A DNA stretch of 64,000 nucleotides. Source: Autumnicola musiva. Its GTDB lineage: Bacteria; Bacteroidota; Bacteroidia; Flavobacteriales; Flavobacteriaceae. Position numbers and translations under genes: made by a program. Location of the stretch: assembly GCF_031846585.1 (NCBI RefSeq), contig NZ_JAVRHK010000013.1:1-64000 (forward strand). The letters are read 5' to 3'. Shown piece by piece: positions 10,039 through 19,835 of the stretch; the stretch's first letter is position 1, and each line of letters starts with the position of its first letter. The notes beneath the pieces were generated by a model, which saw nothing but the letters and a program-made list of their open reading frames with translations, made no database searches and had not been told where the DNA came from.

Positions 10039-11244
10039 TTATTGTTTTTCATAAATAGCGGCTCTACCATAAGCTTCTACTAAAGCAGCTTGATGTAACA
10101 ACCAGTAATATCTTCCTTGGTTGTTTCCAGACCAATCTTCATAAAACTGCCCCTCATCATTTCTTGCATTTTCCCAGGCATAGTCCATATTATCAATAAA
10201 AACCTCTACATATTCATCAGATTTTGAATCATATTCTGACAACTGAATGAAAGCTGTCAATAATTCTACATTGAACCAGGAGTCATTGGTCTGATAAAAA
10301 ATTCTACCATTAATAACTTTGGTGAATTTAGAATATGCCGCTCTTGCAGTGCTAATGGCCTGATTCAAATATTCCTGATCATCTGATATTTCATAAAGAT
10401 TAATCCCAGACATAATCATCATGGCTGCATTATAGGTCCATTTTGTAGTATTTATTTCCTCAGATCCAATATTGATGTCATTCCAGTACAAATTATCAGA
10501 AGGATCCCTGAGGGTATTATAAGTCCAGTCATAAACCCTTTTTGCAAAAGTCAAATATTGTGTGTCATTAGTTAACTGATACATTTCAGTGGCAACATAT
10601 GCTGCATAGGCGCTTGTATTTGCAGCCTTCATGCAATTTGGCCCACTTGTACAATTTTCAGATTGTCCTTCAAACCAGTAAAGGCCGCCACCCATCCTGG
10701 AATCTTCTCCAGACATTATAAATTCAGTTACTTTTTTAGCTCTATCCAGATAAAAGGAGTCATTTGTAAGTTCGTAGGCCTTGATTAGTTCCATGGCAAC
10801 TATTGCACTATCGTCATAATAATGGTCTGTACTACCTCCAGATACGGGATAAGCCTGGTATGTTGGAAGATTGCTCCTGTCATCATAGTAAGCGTTCAGC
10901 CCTTCAAATTCCTTGTCTAAAATTGAACGTTCATAACCAAGTTCGTACAAAATGTTTCCGGCGGTAAGCATTCCCACGTATGGCCATAAATAGCTATATT
11001 CCCTTTCGCCGCTTTGCTCCGGAAAATTTTCTTTATATAAATCTCCATTTTTGTATAGCTCCTGTATCATTTCATAAGTAGCCATAGCTTTTTCTTTATG
11101 GCTTAATGTTTCTTCGGGAGGGTTTTCACCTCCATCTTCTTTTGTAGGGTCTACCATTTGATCTTCTATAGAAGGATCACTGCTACAGCTAAATATTCCC
11201 AGCAGAAGAGTAATTACAATTACATGCATTCCTTTAATATTCAT
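10039..11244 (-). CDS. GH76 endo-alpha-1,6-mannanase, surface lipoprotein
   Basis: Retaining endo-alpha-1,6-mannanase of family GH76, 401 residues. The lipobox LGIFSC puts the lipid anchor at Cys20, followed by an acidic linker rich in Asp, Glu and Pro (about 21-48), typical of surface export in Bacteroidota. The adjacent catalytic aspartates are Asp144-Asp145 in HYYDDSAIVA. The rest is an (alpha/alpha)6 barrel with repeated Trp/Tyr-rich helices such as GGGLYWFEGQ. It would cleave the mannan backbone at the cell surface to make oligosaccharides for the SusCD pair encoded just upstream. The gap to the SusE-like gene is 10 bases, so they share a transcript. Confidence 0.92.
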   Translation of the reverse strand: MNIKGMHVIVITLLLGIFSCSSDPSIEDQMVDPTKEDGGENPPEETLSHKEKAMATYEMIQELYKNGDLYKENFPEQSGEREYSYLWPYVGMLTAGNILYELGYERSILDKEFEGLNAYYDDRSNLPTYQAYPVSGGSTDHYYDDSAIVAMELIKAYELTNDSFYLDRAKKVTEFIMSGEDSRMGGGLYWFEGQSENCTSGPNCMKAANTSAYAAYVATEMYQLTNDTQYLTFAKRVYDWTYNTLRDPSDNLYWNDINIGSEEINTTKWTYNAAMMIMSGINLYEISDDQEYLNQAISTARAAYSKFTKVINGRIFYQTNDSWFNVELLTAFIQLSEYDSKSDEYVEVFIDNMDYAWENARNDEGQFYEDWSGNNQGRYYWLLHQAALVEAYGRAAIYEKQ

Positions 11245-11254
11245 AGCGTTTATT

Positions 11255-12490
11255 TTAATTTATTTCAAGTTCATGATAATAATGATCGGCTTTGGGATCA
11301 AAAACAATTCTTACGGTAAAGCTTTTCCCGTTCAATTCATCAGGAAACTTCCAGGCACCCTGCCAGTATCCTGCATCAGGACCTAAAAAGTAAACATTGT
11401 AATAATAATCAGGTTCACCTCCATTTGGTCTTACATTGTAAGCGTTTAGACCTTGAACTAAAGATCCGTTCATATCATCAGTATGAAAACTTCCGATGTA
11501 GGAGGTTTGTTCTCCTAAGGTAAACATAAAACGATATCTCTCTTCTTCCCCTCCAAGCCAATCTGGAGCCCCAGGGCCACCTGGTACTAAGAAATCAAAA
11601 TATCCATTTGTAGACTCGAATGTATGATTACCTACATATGCTAAATCAGCCTTTACCTCTTGATTAGCCATTATATACAACTGAATATTTGAAATTTTAC
11701 TGAATGAAATAGTGGCTTGTGATAAATTCATTCTAACTCTGTACACTCCTTCTTCCATATTGAAAGTTGAAGGTTGTTCACCAATTCTAATTTTACCCTG
11801 ATCATTAACATAGTAGTAAGTAAAATCCTCTTCATTGGTGTCATCAGAGTTCGCTATATAAAATTCTCCTGGGGTAAGTTTAGTAATAGATTCAAATACC
11901 CCCGGTTGAATATCCTGATTAGGTAATTGGCTGGATATTTCCTTGAATGCAATCGCGTTTTCAATATTGGCTGATTCGGTGGCACTCCCATAGATATACA
12001 TAAATTCCGGGAAAATTGCCAATCCTTCCGGCCTACTTAACTGGACTATAGAAGAGGTACCAAATTGCTCACGGTGATAACTACTAATTGCTTCCACGGT
12101 CCAGATAATATTACCTGTTTCCAATTGCGGAATACCTGCTTCAGCAGCCATAACGTTTAATCGTGCAGCACTGGCTGTATAAGAAGGAGAACTACCTCCA
12201 TTATCTGATACCGCTGAAAATAAAGGATCCTGAAAATCCCCTCCTTGTTCGTCAAACAAAATTCTATAGCTTATTGCTCCACCATCAGCTGATTTAGCGA
12301 GTGTCCAGGAAAAGATAACCCGTTCATCATTTTCAGTATCAAGCAATACAGTCTCATTATCTGCTGGAGAAGCCAATGTCCCCATTTCAACAATTTCAGG
12401 ATTTAAATCGTAATCTTCGTTATCGCAGGATGATAATGCCAGTATAACGGCTAACATTATCATTATTTTATTAGATATTGCTTTCATCAC
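11255..12490 (-). CDS. SusE/SusF-like surface glycan-binding lipoprotein
   Basis: Outer-membrane glycan-binding protein, 411 residues, with lipobox ALSSC (Cys22). An N-terminal SusE-type Ig domain (about 35-135, beginning MGTLASPADNETV and containing ISYRILFDE) is followed by two binding-domain-like modules. The last of these ends in FTVRIVFDPKADHYYHELEIN, the usual SusE/SusF C-terminal pattern. The start codon overlaps the SusD stop by four bases (ATGA type), which marks tight translational coupling. It should help capture mannan at the surface. No catalytic motif is present. Confidence 0.85.
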   Translation of the reverse strand: MMKAISNKIMIMLAVILALSSCDNEDYDLNPEIVEMGTLASPADNETVLLDTENDERVIFSWTLAKSADGGAISYRILFDEQGGDFQDPLFSAVSDNGGSSPSYTASAARLNVMAAEAGIPQLETGNIIWTVEAISSYHREQFGTSSIVQLSRPEGLAIFPEFMYIYGSATESANIENAIAFKEISSQLPNQDIQPGVFESITKLTPGEFYIANSDDTNEEDFTYYYVNDQGKIRIGEQPSTFNMEEGVYRVRMNLSQATISFSKISNIQLYIMANQEVKADLAYVGNHTFESTNGYFDFLVPGGPGAPDWLGGEEERYRFMFTLGEQTSYIGSFHTDDMNGSLVQGLNAYNVRPNGGEPDYYYNVYFLGPDAGYWQGAWKFPDELNGKSFTVRIVFDPKADHYYHELEIN

Positions 12491-14058
12491 CAGTTTGGGT
12501 TTTGAGTTAGATTATTATTGATATCTCTTTCACTTTGAGGTATAGGCCACAGATAATGTTTTGCAGGATCAAAGTTTCTTAAACTAATCCTGATGTAACC
12601 GTTATCTTCTGTAGATTCATCGGTTTTAATTCCGTGGGTCCATCCATTTAAAACATCTTCGGCGACCCTCCACCTGCGGATGTCGAAAAAGCGATGGCCT
12701 GCTTCAAAGGCTAATTCGATCCTTCGTTCATTTCTCACAATATCCCTAAGCAGGTCCTGATTATTACCGGGAAATTCAAGAGCCTGCCCCTGAAGGCCTG
12801 CTCGCGCCCTAATAGCTCTAATTGTGGTATTCCAATCTTGTTGATTAAATGTTCCTAATTCTATTTTTGCTTCAGCGTAATTTAAGAGGACTTCAGCGTA
12901 TCGGATAAGAATAAGATTTAAACCGGAATTTGTCTGGTTTCGAGCCTGAGGATCAAAATACTTATGAACATAATACCCGGTTGGAGTTGAATTCGAAGAA
13001 TAGTTTAATCCATCAGGTGCGGCACCCGGAGAAGTATCTATTGTAACCTGATTTCCATCGAAATTGGTCATTTGATATTCATCATAGATAATAGTAGCCT
13101 CTAACCTGGGATCTCTGTTTTCGTAAGGGTTATTCTCATCGTACACTGCCGAAGGGTCATCAATAGCATACCCATTTATAGTTGGATAGCTATTGATTAG
13201 TTCCTGAAGCGGAGAAAAAATTGCATTACCCCCAAGGCTAGGTGGAATTAGAGAATATTGATTGTTATGTTCCCGATCTATAGGAATGTATTGGAGACTC
13301 AGAATAATTTCATCTGCTGTTTCATTTTCAGTCTTAAAAAGAGCTCCATAATCTGGAAATAACGAATATTGCCCTATAAGTTCCTGTGCTAAATTTGCCG
13401 CTTCCTCATATTCTTCATTATATAAATGAATTCTTGATTTTAAGGCAATTGCGGCTCCTTTAGTAATCCTACCATTTTGTTCGCTGGGATAACTTTCTGG
13501 CAAACCAGCTATTGATTGCTCCAGTTCATCATAAATAAAGGATAAAACCGTGGATTCATCAGTCCTTTCCAAGGTTAAGGATTCTTCTATGCTTATTTCA
13601 TCGGTAATAAGAGGAACATCGCCATAGAGGTCTATTAAATAAAAGTAATGCAACGCCCTAATAAACCTTCCCTGGGCTTTCAAAGATTCTCTTTGCTCTT
13701 CAGTCATTTCCGTTACATCATCAATATTGTTAAAAAAGATATTTGCTCTCCTTATGGCCTCATATCTTGAAGTCCAAACTCCTGTCACAACACCATTTGT
13801 GGGGCCATAGCTTCCGCTGGCGATATTTCTAAAATCTTCCCTACCCTTTGTGTAGGCATCATCTGAAAGCGTACTTAAAAATAAATACCTATCAGCATCC
13901 ATAAGATCTGCATACATCGAATTTAGAAATATGCGTGCATCTTCCTCGGTCTCCCAATAATTTAATTCACTTTGAGAATCTACGGGCGCAAGGTCTAAAT
14001 CGGAAGTGCACCCAATGTGCAATGAGAGAATCGTTATTATTAATATAATTTTTTTCAT
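12487..14058 (-). CDS. SusD-like glycan-binding lipoprotein (mannan PUL)
   Basis: SusD family lid of the SusCD import complex, 523 residues, lipobox LHIGC (Cys17). The tetratricopeptide-rich helical fold is visible, with SQSELNYWETEEDARIFLN near the N-terminus and RFIRALHYFYLIDLYGDVPL near residue 130. The C-terminal RagB/SusD signature ERRIELAFEAGHRFFDIRRW is also present. The gene lies 11 bases behind SusC and overlaps the SusE-like gene. It would cap the SusC barrel and hand over manno-oligosaccharides. Confidence 0.95.
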   Translation of the reverse strand: MKKIILIITILSLHIGCTSDLDLAPVDSQSELNYWETEEDARIFLNSMYADLMDADRYLFLSTLSDDAYTKGREDFRNIASGSYGPTNGVVTGVWTSRYEAIRRANIFFNNIDDVTEMTEEQRESLKAQGRFIRALHYFYLIDLYGDVPLITDEISIEESLTLERTDESTVLSFIYDELEQSIAGLPESYPSEQNGRITKGAAIALKSRIHLYNEEYEEAANLAQELIGQYSLFPDYGALFKTENETADEIILSLQYIPIDREHNNQYSLIPPSLGGNAIFSPLQELINSYPTINGYAIDDPSAVYDENNPYENRDPRLEATIIYDEYQMTNFDGNQVTIDTSPGAAPDGLNYSSNSTPTGYYVHKYFDPQARNQTNSGLNLILIRYAEVLLNYAEAKIELGTFNQQDWNTTIRAIRARAGLQGQALEFPGNNQDLLRDIVRNERRIELAFEAGHRFFDIRRWRVAEDVLNGWTHGIKTDESTEDNGYIRISLRNFDPAKHYLWPIPQSERDINNNLTQNPNW

Positions 14059-14069
14059 TTTCTTTCTTT

Positions 14070-17000
14070 TTAAAAATTGATATTCAAACCAAGGGAGAAA
14101 ACTCTTGAAACCGGATAAATCCTACCATTAGCATCTACATTTTCAGGATCTACACCCAATTCGTTTAATGGACTAAATGTTAACAGGTTTAATCCTGTAA
14201 GGTAAAAGCGCGTGCTCTCAATACCAAGACTATTCATTGCTGTAGAAGGCAAAGTATATCCTAATTGAATATTTTTAATCCTTAAATATTGGGCATCGAA
14301 AATATAGAAATCGGATCTTGCTGCATTGTTTACGGACTCGGATCCTACAGTTAACCTTGGATAAGAAGCGTCTAAATTTTGAGGGGTCCAACGGTCTAAA
14401 TGCCTTTCAAAAACAGGTCCTTCATTATTATTGTGAAATGCTTCTACTATTTCTCCACGTAACCATTGTTGTCTTTTCCCTACGCCCTGGATAAATATTG
14501 AAAAATCAAATCCATTCCAGTCCATCGCATAAGTGGCACCATAGGTATATCTTGGAAATGCATTCCCCAACACAAAACGATCATTTCCATAGTCAATTTC
14601 ACCATCACCATTGCGATCAAGATATCTTATATCTCCCGGATCCACATCATTTACAAAAATAGGTTTGGCGCTATTGGCTATTTCTTCTTCTGAATTAAAT
14701 AATCCATCTGATTTCAGTGCATAATAAGAATTTATGGAATAGCCTTCACGTAAGATTGTTACAACATCGGTTCCATTTATAAATTCCCTTCCTCTTAAAT
14801 CCTCTATTTCATTTTTATTATCAGCAATGTTGAAATTGAATGAGTGGTTTACTGCTCCTGTTTCAAATTGATAATTCATACTGAGTTCCCATCCTCTATT
14901 CCTTACCGAACCGGCATTTTGAAAAGGTTGCCCTAAACCATAAGTTGCCGGTACAGGAAGTTGCAAAAGGATGTCTTCAGTCAGATTATCAAAAACCTCA
15001 AAAGTCACATCTAATTTTCTCTTGAAAAATGATAAATCGACACCTAAATTTTTCATGGTTGAGGTCTCCCAGGTACGGTTTTGATTTGAAACAGAATAAT
15101 AGGAACCGGAAACACCTACACCTCCAAAGCTATAGACGTTAGTACCGGGGCTCACTAAGCTTTGATAACCATAATAATCCCCATTACCTTGTGAATCTGT
15201 TATATCTTGATTACCTAATTGCCCCCAGGAAGCCCTTATTTTGGCAAAAGACACCACGTCTTCAATAGGTTTAAGAAAATCTTCTTCACTCAATATCCAT
15301 CCTGCGGAAAATGATGGAAATACACCCCAGCGATTATCAGATGAAAACCTAGATGATCCATCATAGCGTATATTACCATTTATCAGATATTTATCGTCAT
15401 AGGTATATCCAAATTTTCCGAAGACAGATTGAATAGACCATTCATATCCAGAACCAAAAGCACTCTGAATATCTCCGGCATTATCTATTACTCCAAAATC
15501 ATTTCCGGGAATATCTATTCCTGTTACTCCAAAAAATTCACTTTTGAATTTCTCAGATGAGCCTCCCAGTAAAATATTAAAATCATGCTTTTCTGCAAAT
15601 GTTTTATTATATGTTGCAGTTAGGTAAGGATTGAGATATAAAGACCTGTTATAGTCATCTGTCACAGAATTCTCATTATTTCCCCCACCTGGGTAAGCAA
15701 ACTCTATAGCTTTACGAAATTGATGCCTTTTATTGCTGGTTATATTTCCTCCCAGCACGGCTCTCAATACAAGATTTTCAACGGGTGTATACTCTAAACT
15801 AAAGTTACCCAGCATTTCATCATTCTGAATATCAGTAACGCCTCCCTGCTCCAATTGTGCCAGGGGATTACTATTACTACCGCTTGCCAAAGTGTAATTA
15901 CCTTCTTCATCGATAATATTGTAAATAGGGGGGATTCGTACCGTTGGCTCTATTATCCATTCTTCATAAAAAGCATGCTCTTTAATATCATTTCTTGCAA
16001 AAGACATTCTACCTCCCATTTTAAATTTTTCATTTATTCGCTTGTCTAAATTTAGTCTTGCGTTATATCGCTGATATCCATAATCAGGGCCTTTAAACAT
16101 ACTCTCCTGGTCTAGGTAACCCAGTGATAATAGATAATTCAGTCCATTGTCCGCTCCGCTCATAGAAAGGTTATGACTACTTTGAAGGGCCATATCTTTA
16201 TAAATCTCACGATTCCAATTAACATCAGGTCCATTTTCCTTAAAATCCAATATCTGTTCAGGTGTAAAGGCGGCAGCCATCCCTGAATTAATTAAGGCCT
16301 CATTTCTTAAAGTTGCATACTCCCATGATTTCGCGAATTTTGGGAAGTTGGTTGGCTGCTGAACCCCAAACATTGCCTGGTACGAAAAGCGGGGTTTTCC
16401 CTCCTTACCATTTTTAGTGGTAACCAATATTACTCCATTAGCAGCTCTAGATCCATATATTGATGCTGAAGCGGCATCCTTCAAAACACTAATACTTTCA
16501 ATGTTATTGGGATTAATGTTGTTTAAGGAGCTTATTACACCATCTACTACAATTAACGGCGTATTTCCGTTAATTGTACTGATTCCCCGAATATTTATTC
16601 GTGGTATGGAACCCGGTTTAGAGGTAGTGTTTTGAATAGTTAATCCCGCAGATTCTCCCTGTAAAGCCTGGTAAGCATTAGATACAGGCTTTCCTTCAAT
16701 GGCCTCCTCTTCTATAGTACTAACAGCTCCTGTAAGATTGGCCCTTTTTTCAGTACCATATCCCACAACAACTACATCTTGCAGTTCATTTAAATCACCT
16801 TCAAGAATTATTTCATAATCATCTTTACCCGGTAAGATTTCTATTTCCTGGGTTTGATAGCCTACAAAACTTATCACGAGGACATTAGCGTTGTTGCCTC
16901 TTAAATTTAAACTGAAGTTTCCTTCGAAATCTGTAACAATTCCGTTATCAGTGCCTTTTTGGATAATTGATGCACCTGGTAAAGGTCCAGACTGATCACT

Positions 17001-17093
17001 GATAGTTCCTGTGATGACTCTATCTTGCGCAAACGATTTAGAAAAAACGAGCAATAAGAAGATCAGGATTAACTTTGAATATTTATTCCTCAT
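14070..17093 (-). CDS. SusC-like TonB-dependent transporter (mannan PUL)
   Basis: Outer-membrane TonB-dependent importer, 1007 residues. A signal peptide ending at SFAQ precedes a carboxypeptidase-regulatory-like domain (about 27-105, VITGTISDQSGPLPGASI). The TonB-box-like VVVVGYGTEKRANLTGAV region and the plug domain follow. The 22-strand barrel ends in the aromatic RVFSLGLNINF. It pairs with the SusD gene 11 bases downstream. The 95-base gap to the GH92 gene upstream holds a perfect palindrome at 17112-17127, so SusC may have its own regulated entry point. Confidence 0.95.
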   Translation of the reverse strand: MRNKYSKLILIFLLLVFSKSFAQDRVITGTISDQSGPLPGASIIQKGTDNGIVTDFEGNFSLNLRGNNANVLVISFVGYQTQEIEILPGKDDYEIILEGDLNELQDVVVVGYGTEKRANLTGAVSTIEEEAIEGKPVSNAYQALQGESAGLTIQNTTSKPGSIPRINIRGISTINGNTPLIVVDGVISSLNNINPNNIESISVLKDAASASIYGSRAANGVILVTTKNGKEGKPRFSYQAMFGVQQPTNFPKFAKSWEYATLRNEALINSGMAAAFTPEQILDFKENGPDVNWNREIYKDMALQSSHNLSMSGADNGLNYLLSLGYLDQESMFKGPDYGYQRYNARLNLDKRINEKFKMGGRMSFARNDIKEHAFYEEWIIEPTVRIPPIYNIIDEEGNYTLASGSNSNPLAQLEQGGVTDIQNDEMLGNFSLEYTPVENLVLRAVLGGNITSNKRHQFRKAIEFAYPGGGNNENSVTDDYNRSLYLNPYLTATYNKTFAEKHDFNILLGGSSEKFKSEFFGVTGIDIPGNDFGVIDNAGDIQSAFGSGYEWSIQSVFGKFGYTYDDKYLINGNIRYDGSSRFSSDNRWGVFPSFSAGWILSEEDFLKPIEDVVSFAKIRASWGQLGNQDITDSQGNGDYYGYQSLVSPGTNVYSFGGVGVSGSYYSVSNQNRTWETSTMKNLGVDLSFFKRKLDVTFEVFDNLTEDILLQLPVPATYGLGQPFQNAGSVRNRGWELSMNYQFETGAVNHSFNFNIADNKNEIEDLRGREFINGTDVVTILREGYSINSYYALKSDGLFNSEEEIANSAKPIFVNDVDPGDIRYLDRNGDGEIDYGNDRFVLGNAFPRYTYGATYAMDWNGFDFSIFIQGVGKRQQWLRGEIVEAFHNNNEGPVFERHLDRWTPQNLDASYPRLTVGSESVNNAARSDFYIFDAQYLRIKNIQLGYTLPSTAMNSLGIESTRFYLTGLNLLTFSPLNELGVDPENVDANGRIYPVSRVFSLGLNINF

Positions 17094-17111
17094 AATTATA
17101 AATTTAAGTTC

Positions 17112-17127
17112 ATATGTTTATACATAT
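17112..17127. promoter_or_regulatory. Probable GntR operator upstream of susC
   Basis: A perfect inverted repeat, ATATGT-TTAT-ACATAT, sits 19 bases before the SusC start codon. The same arms flank a different 4-base centre at 19664-19679 and 23908-23923. This size and symmetry suit a GntR-family dimer, and gntR lies upstream in the same locus. No TAnnTTTG box overlaps this copy. Confidence 0.6.
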
Positions 17128-17188
17128 TAAAAATTATTAAAAAGCGATGGGGCTAAAATGCTGATATAAAGAGGGTCAGAAGCCTATT

Positions 17189-19558
17189 TTACCATTTCAA
17201 AAATAAATCTTCATTTGGTTTTTCCCCTAAGGTCATGTTTATAGTAGCACCATTCTTTAAGGTTGAGAATTTAATTTGATGTTCTTTAAATTGTTCTCCG
17301 TTTAGCCTAATAGATTGCAGGTAATAATTCCCTGGTTTATTGTTTTCGGTGGTTATTACAATGTTGTTTCCGTAACCATTGTTAATAACAATTTTATCAA
17401 ACAAGGGACTTCCTATCTGAAAAGAAGGATCTATCTCCGTCAATCCTTTGACATCAAATAATCCCATAGAAGACATTACGTACCAGGAACCAAGTTGCCC
17501 CTGATCTTCATCTTGCCCATATCCATATCCATGAATACCTTCTGTACCATAGAAGTCATTGCAGATTTTTCGCACCCATTTCTGGGTAAGCCATGGATGA
17601 TCAGTAAAATTAAAGAGCCACGCGATGTGCAAGTTGGGTTGATTTCCCTGGTTATACAGATATTTCACTCCCGCAAAAGCATCTATTTCTTCCCCTCCAA
17701 ATTTAGTTTTTTCAGAAACTGTAAATATGGAATCCAATCTCTTTACAAACTTCTCTTCTCCCATGGTATTAACAAGCTGCCGCGGAGTATGCGGCACATA
17801 AAAAGTATACTGCCAGGCATTGCCTTCCTGGAAGCCAGCCCAGGGCTGGAATGGATCAAAATCTTCTAAAAATTCACCAGAAGCTAATTTTGGCCGAACG
17901 AAATCTATCTCTTCATCATAAATATTTTTCCAGTTATCAGATAATTCCATAAGTTCCTTATACTCCTTTTCCTTACCCAAAGCTTTAGCAAATTGAGCTA
18001 CTGCATAACTGCTATAGCTGTATTCTAAAGCATGTGATACTGAAAAACCAGAGCCTTCAGGAGTGGTCTCCCATCCGGGAACATAATCTATATAACCTTT
18101 ATTAACAAATTGGCCAAGATCAGTCTTTCCGGCTCCCTCATTTCTATCCTTATATTTCATTTCATTTTCATACGCCGCCTTAAATGCTAATTCAATATCA
18201 TAATCCCTAATACCAGCTTGATAAGCAGAAGCAATGACTAAGCCTACGAAATTAGTACCGACACCTGAAACAAATTTGGAGTTTGCCAATCCATCTCCTA
18301 ACCATCCTGAATTTTTATAAACTAATAAATGAGTCTGCACAAAATCGTTAAAATATTCAGGCCATACCAACGCCCATAACTGAGTAAGATTCCAGTAAGC
18401 ACCCCAAACGGAATCTGTGTTATAGAAATTAAATTCTGGCTTACCGTTTTGATCCAGAGGAATCTGACCTATCGTGCCATCATTTTCAGGAAAACTACCA
18501 TTAACGTCACTAGCCAAACCTCTTCCTAAAAGGGCATGATATAAGCCTGTATAAAATTTAGTTTTATTAACTTCTGAACTATCTGTAATATTAATTTTAT
18601 TTAATTCTTCAGACCATATCTCTTCTGCCCGATTTTTTGCCATTTCAAAATTCAAGTTACTCGCTTCTTCAGAATAATTTTTCCTGGCGTTCTCTATAGA
18701 AGTATAGGAAAACCCCGTTTTGATTTCTATAGATTCATTTTCCTCTGTTGAAAACTTCAAAAATAATCCTGCTCCTTTGCCTTTTACTGATGCGGAATCG
18801 GCAAAAGTTTGTTCAGATTTGAAAGTTCCTACAGAAGACGGAGTTTTACTTACAACACCTGAAAAGAACATATGAACCTCTCCATCTGGCTGATACTTTT
18901 TTACATATTCGGGATAAGTTATAACCCAGCCTTCAATGGTATTTGTTTCTTTGTTATAAGAGACTGAAGCGTCCTTCACTTCCCCGCTTTCCCCAAGCTG
19001 ATTTCCAACATCAAAAATTAGATAGGAATCTTCATTTTTTGGAAAAATGTATTTCTGAAAACCTACTCTTTTTGTAGCCGTCAGCTCTACCTCTATTTCA
19101 TAATCCAGCAATTTAACTTTGTAATATCCAGGTCTTGCATATTCGTCTTCCTTATTGAATCTTGACCGGTATCCCTCATCTGGATTTTCTAAGGATCCGG
19201 GGATTGTCTTCAAATCTCCTGTCATCCCTGTAAACAAAAATCCCCCTACCTGAAACTCATGAAGATTTGCAAAACCTTCAATACTTTCATGCCTTTCATC
19301 ATAACCTACAGCTTCCCAGCCTTGTACGTTACCATAACTGCCATTAGTTGATGGACCAAGTTTTGCCATACCAAAGGGCACTGCTGCCGGCGTATAGAAA
19401 AACCAGCGGCTATGAGCGGTTCCAATATTAGGATCAACATAAGCCATAGGATCTTTTCCTCTACTAGAATTAGTTCTGTTTTCAGTTGCAACTTTATTTT
19501 CCTTGCAACCTATAAAAATGAGAAGAAGTGAAATTATGGAGGGAAAAATTTTATTCAT
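17189..19558 (-). CDS. GH92 alpha-mannosidase, lipoprotein (first gene of mannan operon)
   Basis: Second GH92 exo-alpha-mannosidase, 789 residues, lipobox LIFIGC (Cys18). The N-terminal beta-sandwich begins at YVDPNIGTAHSRWFFYTP. The barrel carries FQEGNAWQYTFYVP and the late signature YGYGQDEDQGQLGSWYVMSSMG. The motif often seen as HEP or NEP reads GNQPN (Gln640), as in the other GH92 here. It is transcribed ahead of SusC. Its promoter region contains the probable GntR operator, and a diverged duplicate of the promoter and first 220 codons lies at 23147-23970. Family is secure; the linkage cleaved is not. Confidence 0.93.
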   Translation of the reverse strand: MNKIFPSIISLLLIFIGCKENKVATENRTNSSRGKDPMAYVDPNIGTAHSRWFFYTPAAVPFGMAKLGPSTNGSYGNVQGWEAVGYDERHESIEGFANLHEFQVGGFLFTGMTGDLKTIPGSLENPDEGYRSRFNKEDEYARPGYYKVKLLDYEIEVELTATKRVGFQKYIFPKNEDSYLIFDVGNQLGESGEVKDASVSYNKETNTIEGWVITYPEYVKKYQPDGEVHMFFSGVVSKTPSSVGTFKSEQTFADSASVKGKGAGLFLKFSTEENESIEIKTGFSYTSIENARKNYSEEASNLNFEMAKNRAEEIWSEELNKINITDSSEVNKTKFYTGLYHALLGRGLASDVNGSFPENDGTIGQIPLDQNGKPEFNFYNTDSVWGAYWNLTQLWALVWPEYFNDFVQTHLLVYKNSGWLGDGLANSKFVSGVGTNFVGLVIASAYQAGIRDYDIELAFKAAYENEMKYKDRNEGAGKTDLGQFVNKGYIDYVPGWETTPEGSGFSVSHALEYSYSSYAVAQFAKALGKEKEYKELMELSDNWKNIYDEEIDFVRPKLASGEFLEDFDPFQPWAGFQEGNAWQYTFYVPHTPRQLVNTMGEEKFVKRLDSIFTVSEKTKFGGEEIDAFAGVKYLYNQGNQPNLHIAWLFNFTDHPWLTQKWVRKICNDFYGTEGIHGYGYGQDEDQGQLGSWYVMSSMGLFDVKGLTEIDPSFQIGSPLFDKIVINNGYGNNIVITTENNKPGNYYLQSIRLNGEQFKEHQIKFSTLKNGATINMTLGEKPNEDLFLKW

Positions 19559-19663
19559 GATTTAATTTTGTAGTTTTTGAATGTGCTGTAATAAACAGAA
19601 AAGAATTAAGGCAACCTTAAATCCTCTCTCAAACCTTTTCGCAAATGAAAATTATTAATGTTC

Positions 19664-19679
19664 ATATGTACAAACATAA
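19664..19679. promoter_or_regulatory. Probable GntR operator overlapping the -7 box of GH92
   Basis: The near-perfect palindrome ATATGT-ACAA-ACATAA lies about 105 bases upstream of the GH92 start. On the minus strand it contains TATGTTTG (19671-19678), a match to the Bacteroidota -7 consensus TAnnTTTG. A repressor bound here would block sigma binding directly. The duplicate copy at 23908-23923 keeps the same arrangement. Confidence 0.62.
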
Positions 19680-19835
19680 AAAATTAAATTAATATATTCC
19701 TAATTTTGAATTATATTTTTTATAAAATTAAGTGATTAATATGGAGGAATTTTCTGAATATTGCTTTATCGGGTGTAATAAAAAACAATTTTTCAATTTA
19801 ATGAATCCCCATCGCTTGGTTGACAGAATCAACTT

